This document shows, one piece after another, positions 57,082 through 64,000 of a stretch of DNA of 64,000 nucleotides. The DNA lies in NCBI GenBank assembly GCA_037414955.1, contig JBBEWH010000200.1:1-64000 (forward strand). Direction: 5' to 3'. The number at the start of each line of letters is the position of its first letter. Within the stretch, counting starts at the first letter, position 1. The translations under genes were made by a program, and so were the position numbers. Below the pieces are notes generated by a model that saw nothing but the letters and a program-made list of their open reading frames with translations, searched no databases and was not told the DNA's origin. Source of the DNA: Phytohabitans sp037414955. GTDB lineage: Bacteria > Actinomycetota > Actinomycetes > Mycobacteriales > Micromonosporaceae.

Positions 57082-58600
57082 GAGTCTCCTCCAGTACGGG
57101 GGTCGGGGTGGGACGTTCGGTGCGTAGCGGTGTCTCGCGGATGAGCCAGGCGAGTGCGAACGCGACGGCGCCGAGGGCGGCGCCGGCGAGGGCGATGGCG
57201 TGGGTGCCGCCGGTGACCGCGGCGTGTACGGCGTCCTGCGCGGCGGCGGGGAGCTGGCGGACGGCGTCGGCGGTCAGCTCGCCGCCGGTGAGGATCTCCC
57301 CGGCGACCGGGGCGCCGAGCCGGTCGCTGAGCGTGTCCTGTAGCTGGCTGGTGTAGATGGCGCCGAGTCCGGCGGCGCCCAGCGAGGCGCCCATGGTGTG
57401 CCAGAGCGTGACCGAGCCGCTGGCCGCGCCGATGTCGGGCGGCGGCGCGCTGTTGATGGTGATGATCGTCGAGGTCTGCGTCAGCAGGCCCACGCCCGCG
57501 CCGCCGAACAGTGTCAGCGCCGAGGCGAGGAGCACGCCGGTGCCCGGCCCGAGGGCGAGCAGGGCGAGCATCCCGCCGGCCAGGAGCGCACCGCCGAGGA
57601 TGGGGTAGGCGCGGTAGCGGCCGGTGCGGCTGATGAGCTGGCCGCTGCCGATCAGCGCGCCGAACATGCCCAGCATCGCCGGCAGGATCAGCAAGCCGCT
57701 CGCGGTCGGGGATGCTTCCTTGGCCAGTTGCAGGTACTGGGGCAGGAACGTGGCGAACACCATCATGCCGGCGCCGGCCAGCAGCCGCAGGATCTGAGCG
57801 ACTGTGAAGTCACGGTTGCCGTACAGCCGCAGCGGGACGACCGGCTCGGTGGCGCGCCGCTCGACGGCGACGAACGCCGCGAGCGCCGCGACGCTCACCA
57901 CGGTGAGCGTCGCGATCGGCACCGACACCCAGGCGTACCGGGTGCCGGCCCAGCTCGCCAGCAGGCTCAGCGCGACCAGGGCGGTGGTCAGCAGCAGCAC
58001 GCCCGGGACGTCGATGCGAGCCTTGCTCCGGCGGGGCCCGGCGGGAACCGTGGCGGCGATGAGCAGCACCGCGATCACGCCGACCGGAATGTTGACGTAG
58101 AAGGCCCACCGCCAGCTCAAGTGGTCGGTGAACAGGCCGCCGAGCAGTGGGCCGGCGATGAGGGCGGCGGGCATCATGGCACCGAACAGGCCCATGACCC
58201 GGCCGCTCTGGCGGGGCGGCACCAACTCGGCGATGAGGGCGAGGGCGCCGACCATGAGGCCGCCGCCACCCAGGCCCTGCACCGCACGGAAGCCGATGAG
58301 CTGGGACATGTCCTGCGCCGCTCCCGACAGCCCAGACCCCAGCAGGAACAGCACGATCGCCGCCAGGTAGGCCCGCCTGCGCCCGTACAGATCGCCGAGC
58401 TTGCCCCAGATGGGGGTCGCGACGGCCATGGCGACCAGGTACGCCGTCACCACCCAGGAAAAGGACTCCAGGCCGCCGAGATCGCCGACGATCACCGGCA
58501 GCGCGGGCCCCAACATCATCCCGTCGAGCGGGGCCGTGATCATGCCGAGGACCACCCCGATCAGACCTACGTAGAGAGATCGACTCACAGCCAGCTCCAA
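57074..58600 (-). CDS. MFS transporter, DHA2 family
   Basis: A 508-residue protein with about 14 membrane helices. Motif A is GKLGDLYGRRRAYLAAIVLF, and helix 5 motif C is AMMPAALIAGPLLGGLF, with the usual SWRWAFYVNIPVG after it. It probably exports a toxic compound. It heads a tight operon (MFS, FMN reductase, SDR) and is divergent from a TetR gene, with a large inverted repeat in the 68-bp gap. Confidence 0.92.
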   Translation of the reverse strand: MELAVSRSLYVGLIGVVLGMITAPLDGMMLGPALPVIVGDLGGLESFSWVVTAYLVAMAVATPIWGKLGDLYGRRRAYLAAIVLFLLGSGLSGAAQDMSQLIGFRAVQGLGGGGLMVGALALIAELVPPRQSGRVMGLFGAMMPAALIAGPLLGGLFTDHLSWRWAFYVNIPVGVIAVLLIAATVPAGPRRSKARIDVPGVLLLTTALVALSLLASWAGTRYAWVSVPIATLTVVSVAALAAFVAVERRATEPVVPLRLYGNRDFTVAQILRLLAGAGMMVFATFLPQYLQLAKEASPTASGLLILPAMLGMFGALIGSGQLISRTGRYRAYPILGGALLAGGMLALLALGPGTGVLLASALTLFGGAGVGLLTQTSTIITINSAPPPDIGAASGSVTLWHTMGASLGAAGLGAIYTSQLQDTLSDRLGAPVAGEILTGGELTADAVRQLPAAAQDAVHAAVTGGTHAIALAGAALGAVAFALAWLIRETPLRTERPTPTPVLEETHV

Positions 58601-58602
58601 TC

Positions 58603-58652
58603 GCGTACGTCGTACTCGAAATGTAAGCTAGCCTTTCGAGTACGATGTACGC
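58603..58652. promoter_or_regulatory. Large inverted repeat operator between MFS and TetR genes
   Basis: GCGTACGTCGTACTCGAAA (58603-58621) and its inverted copy (58634-58652, one mismatch) are separated by 12 bp. They fill the divergent promoter, consistent with two TetR dimers controlling both genes. Confidence 0.85.
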
Positions 58653-58668
58653 AAGAAAGAGGGGTGTG

Positions 58669-59403
58669 ATGTCCGCCGCCGAGGAACAGGTCAGCATCTG
58701 GATGCGCCCGGAGACCGTGGCCCGGTCCGGACCGGGCCGGCGGCCCGGCTACAGCCGGGCTCAGATCACTCAGATCGCCATCGGGATCGCCGATGCCGAA
58801 GGCATCGACGCCGCGACCATGCGCCGCATCGGCCAGGAGTTGGGCACCGGCGCCATGTCGCTGTACCGGTACGTGCCCAAACGGGACGACCTGATCGACC
58901 TCATGCTCGACGCGGTCATCGGTGAGATCGACCTGCCCGAGCGGCCCAGCGGCGACTGGCGCGCCGACCTCTCCCTGGTGGCCCACCAGACCCGCGCGGT
59001 CGGATTGCGCCATCCCTGGCAGGCCACCGTGGCCGGGCGTCCCACGCTTGGCCCCAACTCGCTACGGGTCTACGACTTCGCACTCAGCGCCCTCGACGGC
59101 TTCGGGCTGCACATCGACGAGATGACCAGCCTGTGCGGCATGGTGGGCGACTACGTCGCCAGTGTTGTCCGCGAGGAAATCGGTTGGTTCGATCACGCCC
59201 GGCGCACCGGCATGGACCGCCAGCAGTGGATGGCCGCGTACGTCGGGCCATACGTCAAGCACGTTGTCGAGTCCGGGAAGTATCCGAGGTTCAACCGCGC
59301 CATCCGCGAGGGCAAGCTCTCTCACATGCCACCCGACGCGCGCTTCCAATACGGCCTCGACCACGTGCTCAACGGCATCGCCGCGGCCCTACCCCCACGA
59401 TGA
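58669..59403 (+). CDS. TetR/AcrR family regulator (TetR_C type)
   Basis: A 244-residue protein. The helix-turn-helix is at about residues 30-75 (YSRAQITQIAIGIADAEGIDAATMRRIGQELGTGAMSLYRYVPKRDDLI). The C-terminal part (LMLDAVIGEIDLPERPSGDWRADLSLVAHQTRAVGLRHPW) fits the TetR_C ligand domain. ATG 58669 is chosen for GAAAGAGGGG upstream; ATG 58645 lies inside the operator. It represses the divergent MFS operon and itself by inference. Confidence 0.92.
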   Translation: MSAAEEQVSIWMRPETVARSGPGRRPGYSRAQITQIAIGIADAEGIDAATMRRIGQELGTGAMSLYRYVPKRDDLIDLMLDAVIGEIDLPERPSGDWRADLSLVAHQTRAVGLRHPWQATVAGRPTLGPNSLRVYDFALSALDGFGLHIDEMTSLCGMVGDYVASVVREEIGWFDHARRTGMDRQQWMAAYVGPYVKHVVESGKYPRFNRAIREGKLSHMPPDARFQYGLDHVLNGIAAALPPR

Positions 59404-59497
59404 CACGTCGGTGTGCCGAGGGGGCCGGCGCCGCGCGGACACCTGGCCTTTCCCGCGCCGACGGTTACCGCCGGCTCCATCGGGGAACCGTACGCCG

Positions 59498-59893
59498 ATG
59501 AGCAGCTACCGCGATCCCGCCTTGCGCGGCGACGTCTACCCCTCGGAAGAGGAGATCGACCCGGCCGGCGCCGGCATGGAGCCGGCCAGCGGCCCGGTCG
59601 GGGCGTACGCCAACCAGCCCGCCCCGCAGCCCTCCCCCGGACCTGGGCCGGCGCCCACCCCCGGGCCGCCGCCACCCACCCCCGGGCCGCCACCCCGGGT
59701 CGACACTGGAGCTCGCTCGATTGTGAGCCGGCACGGGGACGGCTCGGTGGAGGTGGTCACCGACTTCGATGGTGACGGCATCGCCGATGTGGTGCAGGTC
59801 GACCTCGATGGTGACGGGGTGCCGGACGTCACCTACATCGACAGTGACCGGGACGGCCAGCTCGACACCGTGCTGCGCACCCCGTCTCACTGA
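59498..59893 (+). CDS. Small protein with Asp-rich calcium-loop repeats
   Basis: A 131-residue protein. The first half is Pro-rich and disordered (PGPGPAPTPGPPPPTPGPPP). The second half has three DxDxDG-type loops (DFDGDGIADVVQ, DLDGDGVPDVTY, DSDRDGQLDTV), as in EF-hand or thrombospondin type 3-like calcium binding. No signal peptide is visible, so the location is unclear. ATG 59498 is used. The function is unknown. Confidence 0.65.
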   Translation: MSSYRDPALRGDVYPSEEEIDPAGAGMEPASGPVGAYANQPAPQPSPGPGPAPTPGPPPPTPGPPPRVDTGARSIVSRHGDGSVEVVTDFDGDGIADVVQVDLDGDGVPDVTYIDSDRDGQLDTVLRTPSH

Positions 59894-60606
59894 CGGCGCA
59901 GAGCCGGCAACCGCCTACTTGTCGTGCTGTCGGCGCACCATCTCGGTGATCCAGATGGGCGCGAACGGAGACGTGCAGCCCGGGGAGTCGGGTAGTCCTT
60001 GAGCACCTGCAGCCGCTCACCGATGTCGATCGCGCGGACGCGGTGCTCGGCGTGCTCGATCCCGATCTGGGCCAGGCAGTGGTTCATCGCCCACTGCAGG
60101 CGATCCGGGGCGTCTCTCATCTCCGCCTCGATGACGTCGAGCAGTGCCGCGAGGTCGAGGCCCTCGGGCTTCTTCGCCACGCGTTCGGTGGTCAGCGCCC
60201 AGCCGGCACTCGCGACCACCGGATCCGGATCGGCGGACCAGGCCAGGCGCAGCTGTTCGGCGTGCGGGCTCTTCTTCACCACGTAGTTCACGAGCCAGTC
60301 GTGCACCTTGGGGGTGCGCGCCTCGCGCACCATGACGTCCAACTCGTCACGCTCGAACGCCTTCGGGCGGCAGATCAGGATCGCCAGCAGCTTCGCCGCG
60401 GTGTCATCCGTCTCCCAGAGCTGGCGCGCGAGTTCCTGCTGCGTCTTCAGCCGCTTCGCGAGCGCGCGCAGGTTGCTGAGGTTCACGCCGTGATCGTCAC
60501 CGCGTTTCTCGTTCACCTCGCGCGTTTTCGGGTCCTCGAGCGTGGCCAACTCGGCCATCACCTCGGCTACCGCCGTCTGGGCTCTGCTCGTCGATCCGGC
60601 GATCAC
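59887..60606 (-). CDS. AlkD-like DNA alkylation repair protein, C-terminus frameshifted
   Basis: A 239-residue open frame of HEAT-like helices (VNLSNLRALAKRLKTQQELARQLWETDDTAAKLLAILICRPKAFERDELDVMV, VVKKSPHAEQLRLAWSADPDPVVASAGWALT), the family of AlkD-like alkylbase glycosylases. The conserved end (LKDYPTPPGCTSPFAPIW, then EMVRRQHDK) is found only in another frame, ending at 59915. Adding one C in the CCCC run near 59980 restores it. It is a recent frameshift or a base-calling error. The GTG start overlaps the ArsR stop (GTGA), so the two form an operon. Confidence 0.8.
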   Translation of the reverse strand: MIAGSTSRAQTAVAEVMAELATLEDPKTREVNEKRGDDHGVNLSNLRALAKRLKTQQELARQLWETDDTAAKLLAILICRPKAFERDELDVMVREARTPKVHDWLVNYVVKKSPHAEQLRLAWSADPDPVVASAGWALTTERVAKKPEGLDLAALLDVIEAEMRDAPDRLQWAMNHCLAQIGIEHAEHRVRAIDIGERLQVLKDYPTPRAARLRSRPSGSPRWCADSTTSRRLPALRRQ

Positions 60607-61010
60607 CTGTGCTCCTCGCTAACGGACTCGGTCTTGCGACGACGATCCGGTGTCTCGGCAGTGTTTCCACCGTTGTCGCACTGTTCGCGGCGTTCGCGTT
60701 TGCCACGGGCGAGTTCGGTGGCCAGCGCGTCCAGGCGCTGGCTCCAGAACCGCCGGAAGCGCTCCAACCAGATGTCGACCTCCTGAAGAGGCGCTGCCCG
60801 CACCGCGTAGAAGCGCCGCGTACCGTCCGGACGGACGGTGACGAAACCCGACTCCCTCAGCACCCGCAGGTGCTGCGACACCGCGGGTGGCGAGATGCCG
60901 AACTCGGCCCGGATCTCGTCGCTGACGGCGCCGGCGGCCTGCTCTCCGTCGGCGAGCAGTTCCAGTATCCGGCGTCGCGCCGGGTCGCCGAGGACGTCGA
61001 ACGCGTGCAC
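60603..61010 (-). CDS. ArsR family regulator
   Basis: A 135-residue protein: winged helix AFDVLGDPARRRILELLADGEQAAGAVSDEI then FGISPPAVSQHLRVLRESGFVTVRPDGTRRFYAV (residues 2-70). No metal-binding CxC is seen, so the signal is not a typical metal. A basic tail (RGKRERREQ, then RRRKTES) follows. The start is GTG 61010. TTGACT and CATAGT at 18-bp spacing place the transcription start at or next to the start codon, so it is probably leaderless. It is coupled to the AlkD-like gene. Confidence 0.9.
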   Translation of the reverse strand: MHAFDVLGDPARRRILELLADGEQAAGAVSDEIRAEFGISPPAVSQHLRVLRESGFVTVRPDGTRRFYAVRAAPLQEVDIWLERFRRFWSQRLDALATELARGKRERREQCDNGGNTAETPDRRRKTESVSEEHR

Positions 61011-61032
61011 CCGCCAACTATGTCAGCGCCGC

Positions 61033-61042
61033 CTTAATTAAG
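61033..61042. promoter_or_regulatory. CTTAATTAAG palindrome in the ArsR promoter
   Basis: It lies between the -35-like TTGACT and the -10-like CATAGT of the minus-strand ArsR-AlkD operon, an unusually AT-rich spot for this DNA and a likely repressor site. Confidence 0.55.
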
Positions 61043-61058
61043 TCAATGCTGAATAAGC

Positions 61059-62363
61059 TCAGGTGGCGTTGCCGCGGGCGATGTAGAGGTTCATGTCGGC
61101 GAAGTCGAGGGTGACGTTGTAGGGCTTGAAGAAGCTGTGGGCGAAGTGGCCGAGGCCGTCGAACCCGAGGGGGGTGACGATCGGCCGGCGCTTGTTCGCG
61201 TAGGAGTACGCGTCCCTGGCGACGGCGACGCCGAGGCGGATCTCCTTCGGGTAGCAGGGGTAGACGTCGGCTGGGTGGCTGTGGGCAAAGGTCTCGATCG
61301 GGCGGTCGTAGTCGATGCGTACCCGCAATTGCTTGGCCGTTTCCTCGGACATGCCCGCGGCGATCTCGCCGGTTCCGCCGAAGTTCACGCCCACGACGCG
61401 CGGGCCGGAGCCGTCGATGCTGCCCCTGCTGTGGAGGCTTGCGCCCTCGCGGCCCAGCCACAGCGGCAGGGGCTTTACGCCCGCGCGGTGGGCGTCGGCG
61501 CGTGCCTTCGCGGCATTTTCGGGGGTCTTGCGGCGCAGGATCAACCATCGGCCCGCGTAGTCGAAGGTGGTCAGGAAGTGGTGGAAGACCCACGTACCGA
61601 TCATGCCGTCGTGGTCGTGTTCATCTAGCGAGACGGTGTCCGACTCCGACCACTCCACGGGGATGTTGCGCAGTTCGATGCCGCCCAGCGTGACCGACTC
61701 GAGCACCCCGAAGTGCATCCACATCCTGCCGTTCAGAAAGTCGATCTCTTGGCTGTAGACCGAGGTCAGTCCGGCTTCCTTGGCTACCTTCGAGGACAAG
61801 CCCAGGTACGGGGAGCCGGTGTAGAACGTGAAGCGCTTCGTCGGTCCGCCGTTGACCGACGCCTCTACCAGCGGAGACGGGTCCATCCGGAGCCACTTCA
61901 GCCGCGCGATGTCGCCGTGGACCTGATACGCCTCGCCGTGGACCGCCGCGAACCAGGTGGCGTAGGCTTCGTCGCCGGCTGCTCGCCAGCACGGTACGGA
62001 AAGGGCAAGCTTGTCTTGCCGGGTGTAGCAGTCGCCCAGGAACTGGTTGGTGTCCTTGTCGTCGGGCGCCAGTGTGAGGGCCATCCTGAGATACTTCTCG
62101 GCCTCGGGGAACTTGTTGGCCAGCAGCGCCACAAGGCCGCGCCGGCGGGCCGCGTGCAGGTTCGTGGGGTCTTTTCTCAGGATCTCCTCGTAGGCGCGGC
62201 CGGCCTGCTCGAACTTTCCGGCCTTGTACAGCGCGTCCGCGTCACCCGTGTCGGCTAGCGCGGTGGCCGCCCCGCCCAGCAGCGGCGCGGTCGCGGCGGC
62301 ACCGGCCAGCACGGCGGCGCCCCGCAACAGCGAACGCCGGTCCCATTCTCCGTCATGAGTCAT
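61059..62363 (-). CDS. Tat-exported protein with TPR and retropepsin-like domains (catalytic Asp missing)
   Basis: A 434-residue protein. The Tat signal is DRRSLLRGAAVLAGAAATAPLLGGAATALA, followed by TPR-like helices (DALYKAGKFEQAGRAYEEILRKDPTNLHAARRRGLVALLANKFPEAEKYLRMALTLAP, about 40-110). Two pepsin-like halves follow, but the expected DTG motifs read YTG (FTFYTGSPYLGLS) and FGGTG (VVGVNFGGTGEIA), so it is probably not an active protease. The tail FKPYNVTLDFADMNLYIAR is typical of the aspartyl protease-like family. ATG 62363 gives the Tat signal; GGAGGG directly abuts it. Confidence 0.75.
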   Translation of the reverse strand: MTHDGEWDRRSLLRGAAVLAGAAATAPLLGGAATALADTGDADALYKAGKFEQAGRAYEEILRKDPTNLHAARRRGLVALLANKFPEAEKYLRMALTLAPDDKDTNQFLGDCYTRQDKLALSVPCWRAAGDEAYATWFAAVHGEAYQVHGDIARLKWLRMDPSPLVEASVNGGPTKRFTFYTGSPYLGLSSKVAKEAGLTSVYSQEIDFLNGRMWMHFGVLESVTLGGIELRNIPVEWSESDTVSLDEHDHDGMIGTWVFHHFLTTFDYAGRWLILRRKTPENAAKARADAHRAGVKPLPLWLGREGASLHSRGSIDGSGPRVVGVNFGGTGEIAAGMSEETAKQLRVRIDYDRPIETFAHSHPADVYPCYPKEIRLGVAVARDAYSYANKRRPIVTPLGFDGLGHFAHSFFKPYNVTLDFADMNLYIARGNAT

Positions 62364-62440
62364 CCCTCCACTGAAGACGGAGGATTGTTGCGGTGACGTA
62401 TACGATTTTCGATACGCCAGCGATACACGAAATCCCGTTC

Positions 62441-62923
62441 TCAGCGCCACGGCTCTTCGGGGGTGCCGGTTCCCCGGTTGTGGTAGTCCAACAGCCTGGA
62501 CAGCAGCTCGGTCAACCGCTGTCGTTCCTCGGGTGACAACGGGGCCAGCAGTTCGTCCTGGGCTTCGGCCAGCTGCTTCTCCAGTCGCCGTAGCTGCCGC
62601 TTGCCCGCGGCGGTCAGCGAGATGATGTTGCGCCGCCGATCGGCGGGGTCCGGGGCGCGCTCGACCAGCTTGCGATCGGTGAGCTCGTTGATCGTCGCGA
62701 CCATGTCGCTGAGGTGGATGCCGCTACGGCGTCCCAGCGCGGCCTGGCTGGCCGGCCCCAGATGCTCCAGCGTCGCCAGCAGGCGGTAATGGTAACCGCG
62801 GGCCTGGGCGGACGAGAACCCGTCGGCCACCAGGCGGTGCGCGTGGTTGGCGGTCTGGGTGAGCAGCCAGCTGGGCAGGCTCTCCCACCTGGCGGGCGTC
62901 TTCTCGGGCGGGTTCTCCTCCAT
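62441..62923 (-). CDS. MarR family regulator, copy 3
   Basis: A 160-residue protein with the winged helix YRLLATLEHLGPASQAALGRRSGIHLSDMVATINELTDRKLVERAPDPADRRRNIISLTAAGKRQL (about residues 45-110) and an intact DRRR wing. It starts at ATG 62923. A TAGACT hexamer 6 nt upstream suggests a leaderless message. It is divergent from the epoxide hydrolase gene and probably represses it. Confidence 0.9.
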   Translation of the reverse strand: MEENPPEKTPARWESLPSWLLTQTANHAHRLVADGFSSAQARGYHYRLLATLEHLGPASQAALGRRSGIHLSDMVATINELTDRKLVERAPDPADRRRNIISLTAAGKRQLRRLEKQLAEAQDELLAPLSPEERQRLTELLSRLLDYHNRGTGTPEEPWR

Positions 62924-62934
62924 GTGAGGAGTCT

Positions 62935-62961
62935 AACGAATCGTTGGGCACACTAACGATT
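62935..62961. promoter_or_regulatory. MarR-type sites between the regulator and epoxide hydrolase
   Basis: AACGAATCGTT (62935-62945) is an 11-bp palindrome overlapping the presumed -10 of the MarR gene. CTAACGATT (62953-62961) repeats one half. AAACGTTAG at 62981-62989 may be a third half-site. Confidence 0.6.
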
Positions 62962-63034
62962 GTGGTATTGTTTGGCCAGTAAACGTTAGCCGTCCGAACG
63001 TTTGGGCAGCGAATGGACCCCTGGAGTGGAGACC

Positions 63035-64000
63035 ATGATCAAGCCGTTCCGTATCGACATCCCCCAAGCCGACCTCGACGACCTGACCGACCGGCTCTCC
63101 CGCACCCGTTGGCCCAACGAGGTCGCGGACGCCGGCTGGGACTACGGCTTCCCGCTGGCGCGACTCAAGGAACTGGCCGAATACTGGCGTACCGGCTACG
63201 ACTGGCGCGAGCACGAGGCCAAGCTCAACGAGCTCCCGCACTTCACCACCGAGATCGATGGCCAGAACATCCACTTCGTCCACGTCCGGTCCGCGAAGCC
63301 GGACGCGCTCGCGCTGATCCTCACCCACGGCTGGCCCGGTTCGTTCCTGGAGTTCCTCGACGTGATCGAGCCGCTATCGCGCGACTTCCACCTGGTGATC
63401 CCGTCCATCCCGGGTTACGGCTTCTCCGGGCCGACCCACGAGCGCGGCTGGGATGCCGTCCGGATCGCGCGGGCCTGGGCCGAGCTGATGCGCCGTCTCG
63501 GGTACGAGCGTTACGGCGCGCAGGGCGGCGACTTCGGCGCGGGCATATCCTTGGCGCTCGGCGCGGTGGCGCCCGAGCAGGTCGCCGGCGTGCACATCAA
63601 CTACCTGCCGACCCGGCCGGACCCCGACGTCGAGGTGTCCGAAGCGGATGAGGCCCGGCTGGACAAGGTCCGGGAGCTGATGGCGAACCGGCCGCCGTAC
63701 CAGGCTCTGCAGGCCGCCACCCCGCAGACCATCGGCTACGCGCTGACCGACTCGCCGGTCGGCCAGCTGGTCTGGATCGCCGAGCGCTTCGCACAGTGGA
63801 CCGACCCCGCCACGCCGGTCAGCGACGAGCGGATGCTCACCGACATCTCGCTGTACTGGCTGACCGCCACCGCGGCTTCCTCGGCGCGACTGCACCACGA
63901 TGCGCCGCGGGGGCGGCCCCTGCCGTGCCCGGTGCCGGTTGGCGTGGCGGTGCTCCCGCACGACATCACGCAGTCGGTGCGACCGCTGGCCGAGCGGCTG
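63035..64000 (+). CDS. Epoxide hydrolase (EHN type), 3' end outside window
   Basis: The frame is open to the right edge; 322 residues are visible. The N-terminal EHN domain (PFRIDIPQADLDDLTDRLSRTRWP, then WDYGFPLARLKELAEYWRTGYDWREHEAKLNELPHF) is followed by an alpha/beta hydrolase core. The oxyanion motif HGWPGS is at residues 98-103 and the nucleophile Asp166 is in QGGDFGAG. The enzyme opens epoxides to diols by an ester intermediate. It is divergent from a MarR gene with operator-like sites between. Confidence 0.9.
   Translation, partial: MIKPFRIDIPQADLDDLTDRLSRTRWPNEVADAGWDYGFPLARLKELAEYWRTGYDWREHEAKLNELPHFTTEIDGQNIHFVHVRSAKPDALALILTHGWPGSFLEFLDVIEPLSRDFHLVIPSIPGYGFSGPTHERGWDAVRIARAWAELMRRLGYERYGAQGGDFGAGISLALGAVAPEQVAGVHINYLPTRPDPDVEVSEADEARLDKVRELMANRPPYQALQAATPQTIGYALTDSPVGQLVWIAERFAQWTDPATPVSDERMLTDISLYWLTATAASSARLHHDAPRGRPLPCPVPVGVAVLPHDITQSVRPLAERL

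Overview
The window is a single stretch of very GC-rich DNA (roughly 70% by eye) with strong G/C third-position bias, many GTG starts and several apparently leaderless regulator genes. AfsR/SARP-type regulators, a CU044_5270-family protein, a DUF222/HNH nuclease, furA-katG, LmeA-like DUF2993 and abundant Tat/Sec-exported small proteins point to a filamentous actinomycete, most likely Micromonosporaceae-like. The genus is an inference from gene content only. No rRNA, CRISPR, phage module or biosynthetic megagene is present. One tRNA gene was found, and it is odd.

Region 1 (0-7 kb): a DUF222/HNH nuclease cut by the left edge, a DUF1963 protein, a MOSC protein, an ECF sigma factor coupled to a CU044_5270 membrane protein, an AraC regulator divergent from a phytanoyl-CoA dioxygenase, and a TetR gene preceded by a perfect 32-bp palindrome.

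Region 2 (7-30 kb): eleven full and several partial copies of a ~58-bp palindrome occupy many of the intergenic gaps, whether genes are convergent, tandem or divergent. They often supply the stop codon of the neighbouring gene. Genes here include two AfsR-like regulators, a NarL-type two-component pair, a serine hydrolase, a TAP-like peptidase, tandem DUF4394 secreted proteins, a solitary CBM2 protein, an LmeA-like lipid-binding protein, lexA, a molybdopterin oxidoreductase, a LacI regulator and a DUF2975/XRE pair. Three promoters (both DUF4394 genes and the CBM2 gene) carry 11-bp-phased CAGT-type direct repeats at SARP-box spacing from a -10-like hexamer. This suggests a small regulon of secreted proteins controlled by the adjacent AfsR-like gene.

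Region 3 (30-45 kb): a secreted crystallin-like protein, a 74-nt tRNA with CAA anticodon but no long variable arm, furA-katG, a frameshifted ankyrin gene followed by a second DUF1963 gene, a lipoprotein, AraC-GNAT, another GNAT, a HEAT protein paired with a MerR-HEAT fusion regulator, a sigma factor with a SnoaL-like tail plus a STAS protein, and a DHA2 MFS exporter.

Region 4 (45-64 kb): a dense run of small regulator/oxidoreductase modules: FMN reductases, NmrA-like proteins, a quinone oxidoreductase, SDR, MFS, three MarR, one TetR, one ArsR and one XRE-cupin regulator. Most have a visible palindromic operator. One MarR module has three copies of a paired inverted 16-mer operator. Around two of the MarR genes lie 3' remnants of enzyme genes (alkene reductase, isochorismatase, CoA-binding protein), suggesting local deletion and recombination. 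The window ends inside an epoxide hydrolase gene.
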